Shown here one piece after another: positions 4,947-6,036 of a stretch of 6,036 bases of DNA (position 1 is its first letter; each line of letters begins with the position of its first letter). Both the position numbers and the translations under genes were made by a program. The notes below the pieces were generated by a model that ran no database searches, was not told the DNA's origin, and saw only the letters and a program-made list of their open reading frames with translations. Source of the stretch: JALYZC01 sp035997675 (GTDB taxonomy: Bacteria > Actinomycetota > Thermoleophilia > Solirubrobacterales > Solirubrobacteraceae); contig DASYIJ010000324.1 in the NCBI GenBank assembly GCA_035997675.1, positions 1-6,036 of the forward strand, read 5' to 3'.

Positions 4947-6036
4947 GTAGAGGTACAGCGCCGGCACGTCGCTCGCGCGGCTGTTCTGCAGGATCCCCGA
5001 GCCCACCGGCACCGGTGTATCCGAGCGGTAGCGCGCGACCAGGAAGAGCGGGTCGTGCCGCTCGCCGGCGAGCCGGAACTGTGGATAGGAGATCTGCGGC
5101 ACCCGGGTGGGCGTCTGGGGACCCTCGCCCTGCTTGCGGCGCAGCGCGACGCCGAGCACGTCGACCTCGCGCACCATGTCCCCGGGCCGGAGCATGCGGG
5201 CGTGGGGCAGGTAGATCCGCAGCGGCAGCACGCCGTCGCCCGGCGTCACGACGATTGCGCGCGGCACCGTGGGCGGCCCGAGCGCGTGGGCGGCGCCGCG
5301 CCAGTCGTCGCGCTGATAGGCGCGGTTGAGGTCGACGCCGAGCACGGCGACCAGCCAGACCGCGCACAGGGCGACCGCGGCGGCCGGCCCGAGGCGGCCG
5401 GCGCGGGGAGCGGCGAATCCGATCGCCGGGACCGCGGCGAGCGGCAGCCAGACCTCGATCATGTTGCGGGTGTTGAGGTAGTCCACGCCGATCAGGGCGG
5501 CGCCGACCACCCCGACTACGGCCACCACCCCGAGCCCGCCCGTGAGCGCCGCGCCCCGCCTGGCGTGCGGCTCGGCGCGCGCGAAGGCCAGCCAGGCGCC
5601 CGCGAGCACGAGCAGCGCGGCGACCACCGTGAGGACGAGCTCGGCCGGCGCGTCGAACCCGGCCAGCAGCTGCTTGGGCAGCTCGAGTATGCGGGTGCCC
5701 AGCGCACCGGGAATCGAGGTGGTCGCGGGCGAGCTCTGGTCGGAGGCGAGCGGGACGAGCGCCGCCGCGACGGCCACGATCGGCGCGACGGCGATCGCCA
5801 CCGCCCGGCGCCGCGGCGCGCGCCGGGCCAGCCATGCGGCCTGGGGGACGATGACCACGAGGGCGAAGTAGTGCGTCGTCAGTGCGAGCACGGACAGACC
5901 GGCCCACCACGCGAGGTCGCGCGCCCGCCACGATTCCAGCGAGCGCAGGAAGGCGATCAGCGCCACTCCCGTCAGCAGGGCGAGGAGGATGTAGGGCCGC
6001 GCCTCCTGCGAGAACCACACGAGCAGCGGGCTGAAG
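4938..6036 (-). CDS. Polytopic membrane glycosyltransferase (GT-C fold, GT39/mannosyltransferase-like), C-terminal part
   Basis: The frame runs off the right edge, so the N-terminus, which in this class bears the catalytic acidic residue of the first outer loop, is missing. About 365 residues are visible. The fragment opens with SPLLVWFSQEARPYIL, a hallmark of dolichyl/polyprenyl-phosphate-sugar-dependent glycosyltransferases of the ArnT/PMT kind. Seven or so hydrophobic segments follow (about 11-30, 42-64, 74-95, 134-152, 163-184, 197-212, 217-240 of the fragment). DYLNTRNMIEVWLPL resembles the conserved late-helix region of the family. A soluble tail of about 120 residues starts with LNRAYQRDDWRGAAHAL, a DWR motif common in actinobacterial members. 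It likely transfers a sugar from a lipid carrier to an envelope glycan, lipid or protein on the outer face of the membrane; donor and acceptor are unknown. GTG at 6020 is an internal codon and not the start, because the SQEAR motif region continues upstream. Confidence 0.85.
   Translation of the reverse strand, partial: FSPLLVWFSQEARPYILLALLTGVALIAFLRSLESWRARDLAWWAGLSVLALTTHYFALVVIVPQAAWLARRAPRRRAVAIAVAPIVAVAAALVPLASDQSSPATTSIPGALGTRILELPKQLLAGFDAPAELVLTVVAALLVLAGAWLAFARAEPHARRGAALTGGLGVVAVVGVVGAALIGVDYLNTRNMIEVWLPLAAVPAIGFAAPRAGRLGPAAAVALCAVWLVAVLGVDLNRAYQRDDWRGAAHALGPPTVPRAIVVTPGDGVLPLRIYLPHARMLRPGDMVREVDVLGVALRRKQGEGPQTPTRVPQISYPQFRLAGERHDPLFLVARYRSDTPVPVGSGILQNSRASDVPALYLYEP

Noticed and set aside
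4402..6018. 538-codon - strand frame across the glycosyltransferase and the synthetase end
   Set aside because: Out of frame with the membrane protein that has the SQEAR and DWR motifs; the product is Arg/Ala-rich and typical of a GC-driven shadow.

Overview
The window is about 6 kb of very GC-rich DNA with strongly GC-biased third codon positions. It looks like an ordinary chromosomal segment from a high-GC bacterium, most likely an actinobacterium in the broad sense. The gene order, the RseP type and the acyl-CoA synthetase type would fit a Thermoleophilia/Solirubrobacterales-like lineage, but that placement is inferred from sequence feel and not from a search. I see no phage, IS, CRISPR, tRNA or rRNA sequence.

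Left block (1-2783, + strand): a lipid/isoprenoid/envelope cluster. It holds the C-terminal half of cdsA (CDP-diacylglycerol synthase), then dxr (1-deoxy-D-xylulose-5-phosphate reductoisomerase, the committed MEP-pathway step), then rseP (a site-2 intramembrane metalloprotease). dxr and rseP overlap by four bases (ATGA) and are almost certainly co-translated. The block ends in a convincing Rho-independent terminator whose hairpin contains the rseP stop codon. ispG, which often follows rseP in actinobacteria, is not here.

Middle (2784-3124): about 340 bp without a recognised gene. It carries a weak promoter-like stretch with a small inverted repeat, a 6-bp GC hairpin, a possible 52-codon basic small ORF (2879-3037), and a probable promoter (TAGCTT at 3084) and strong Shine-Dalgarno site for the next gene.

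Right block (3125-6036): a long-chain acyl-CoA synthetase of the FadD/ACSL type (+ strand, 602 aa), convergent with a polytopic membrane glycosyltransferase of the GT-C/GT39-like class (- strand, running off the right edge). Only four bases separate the two stop codons, and a small perfect hairpin spans them.

No clearly new system is visible. The places worth a second look are the middle intergenic region with its small ORF, the cysteine pair in the RseP PDZ region, and the unusual translation start of dxr.
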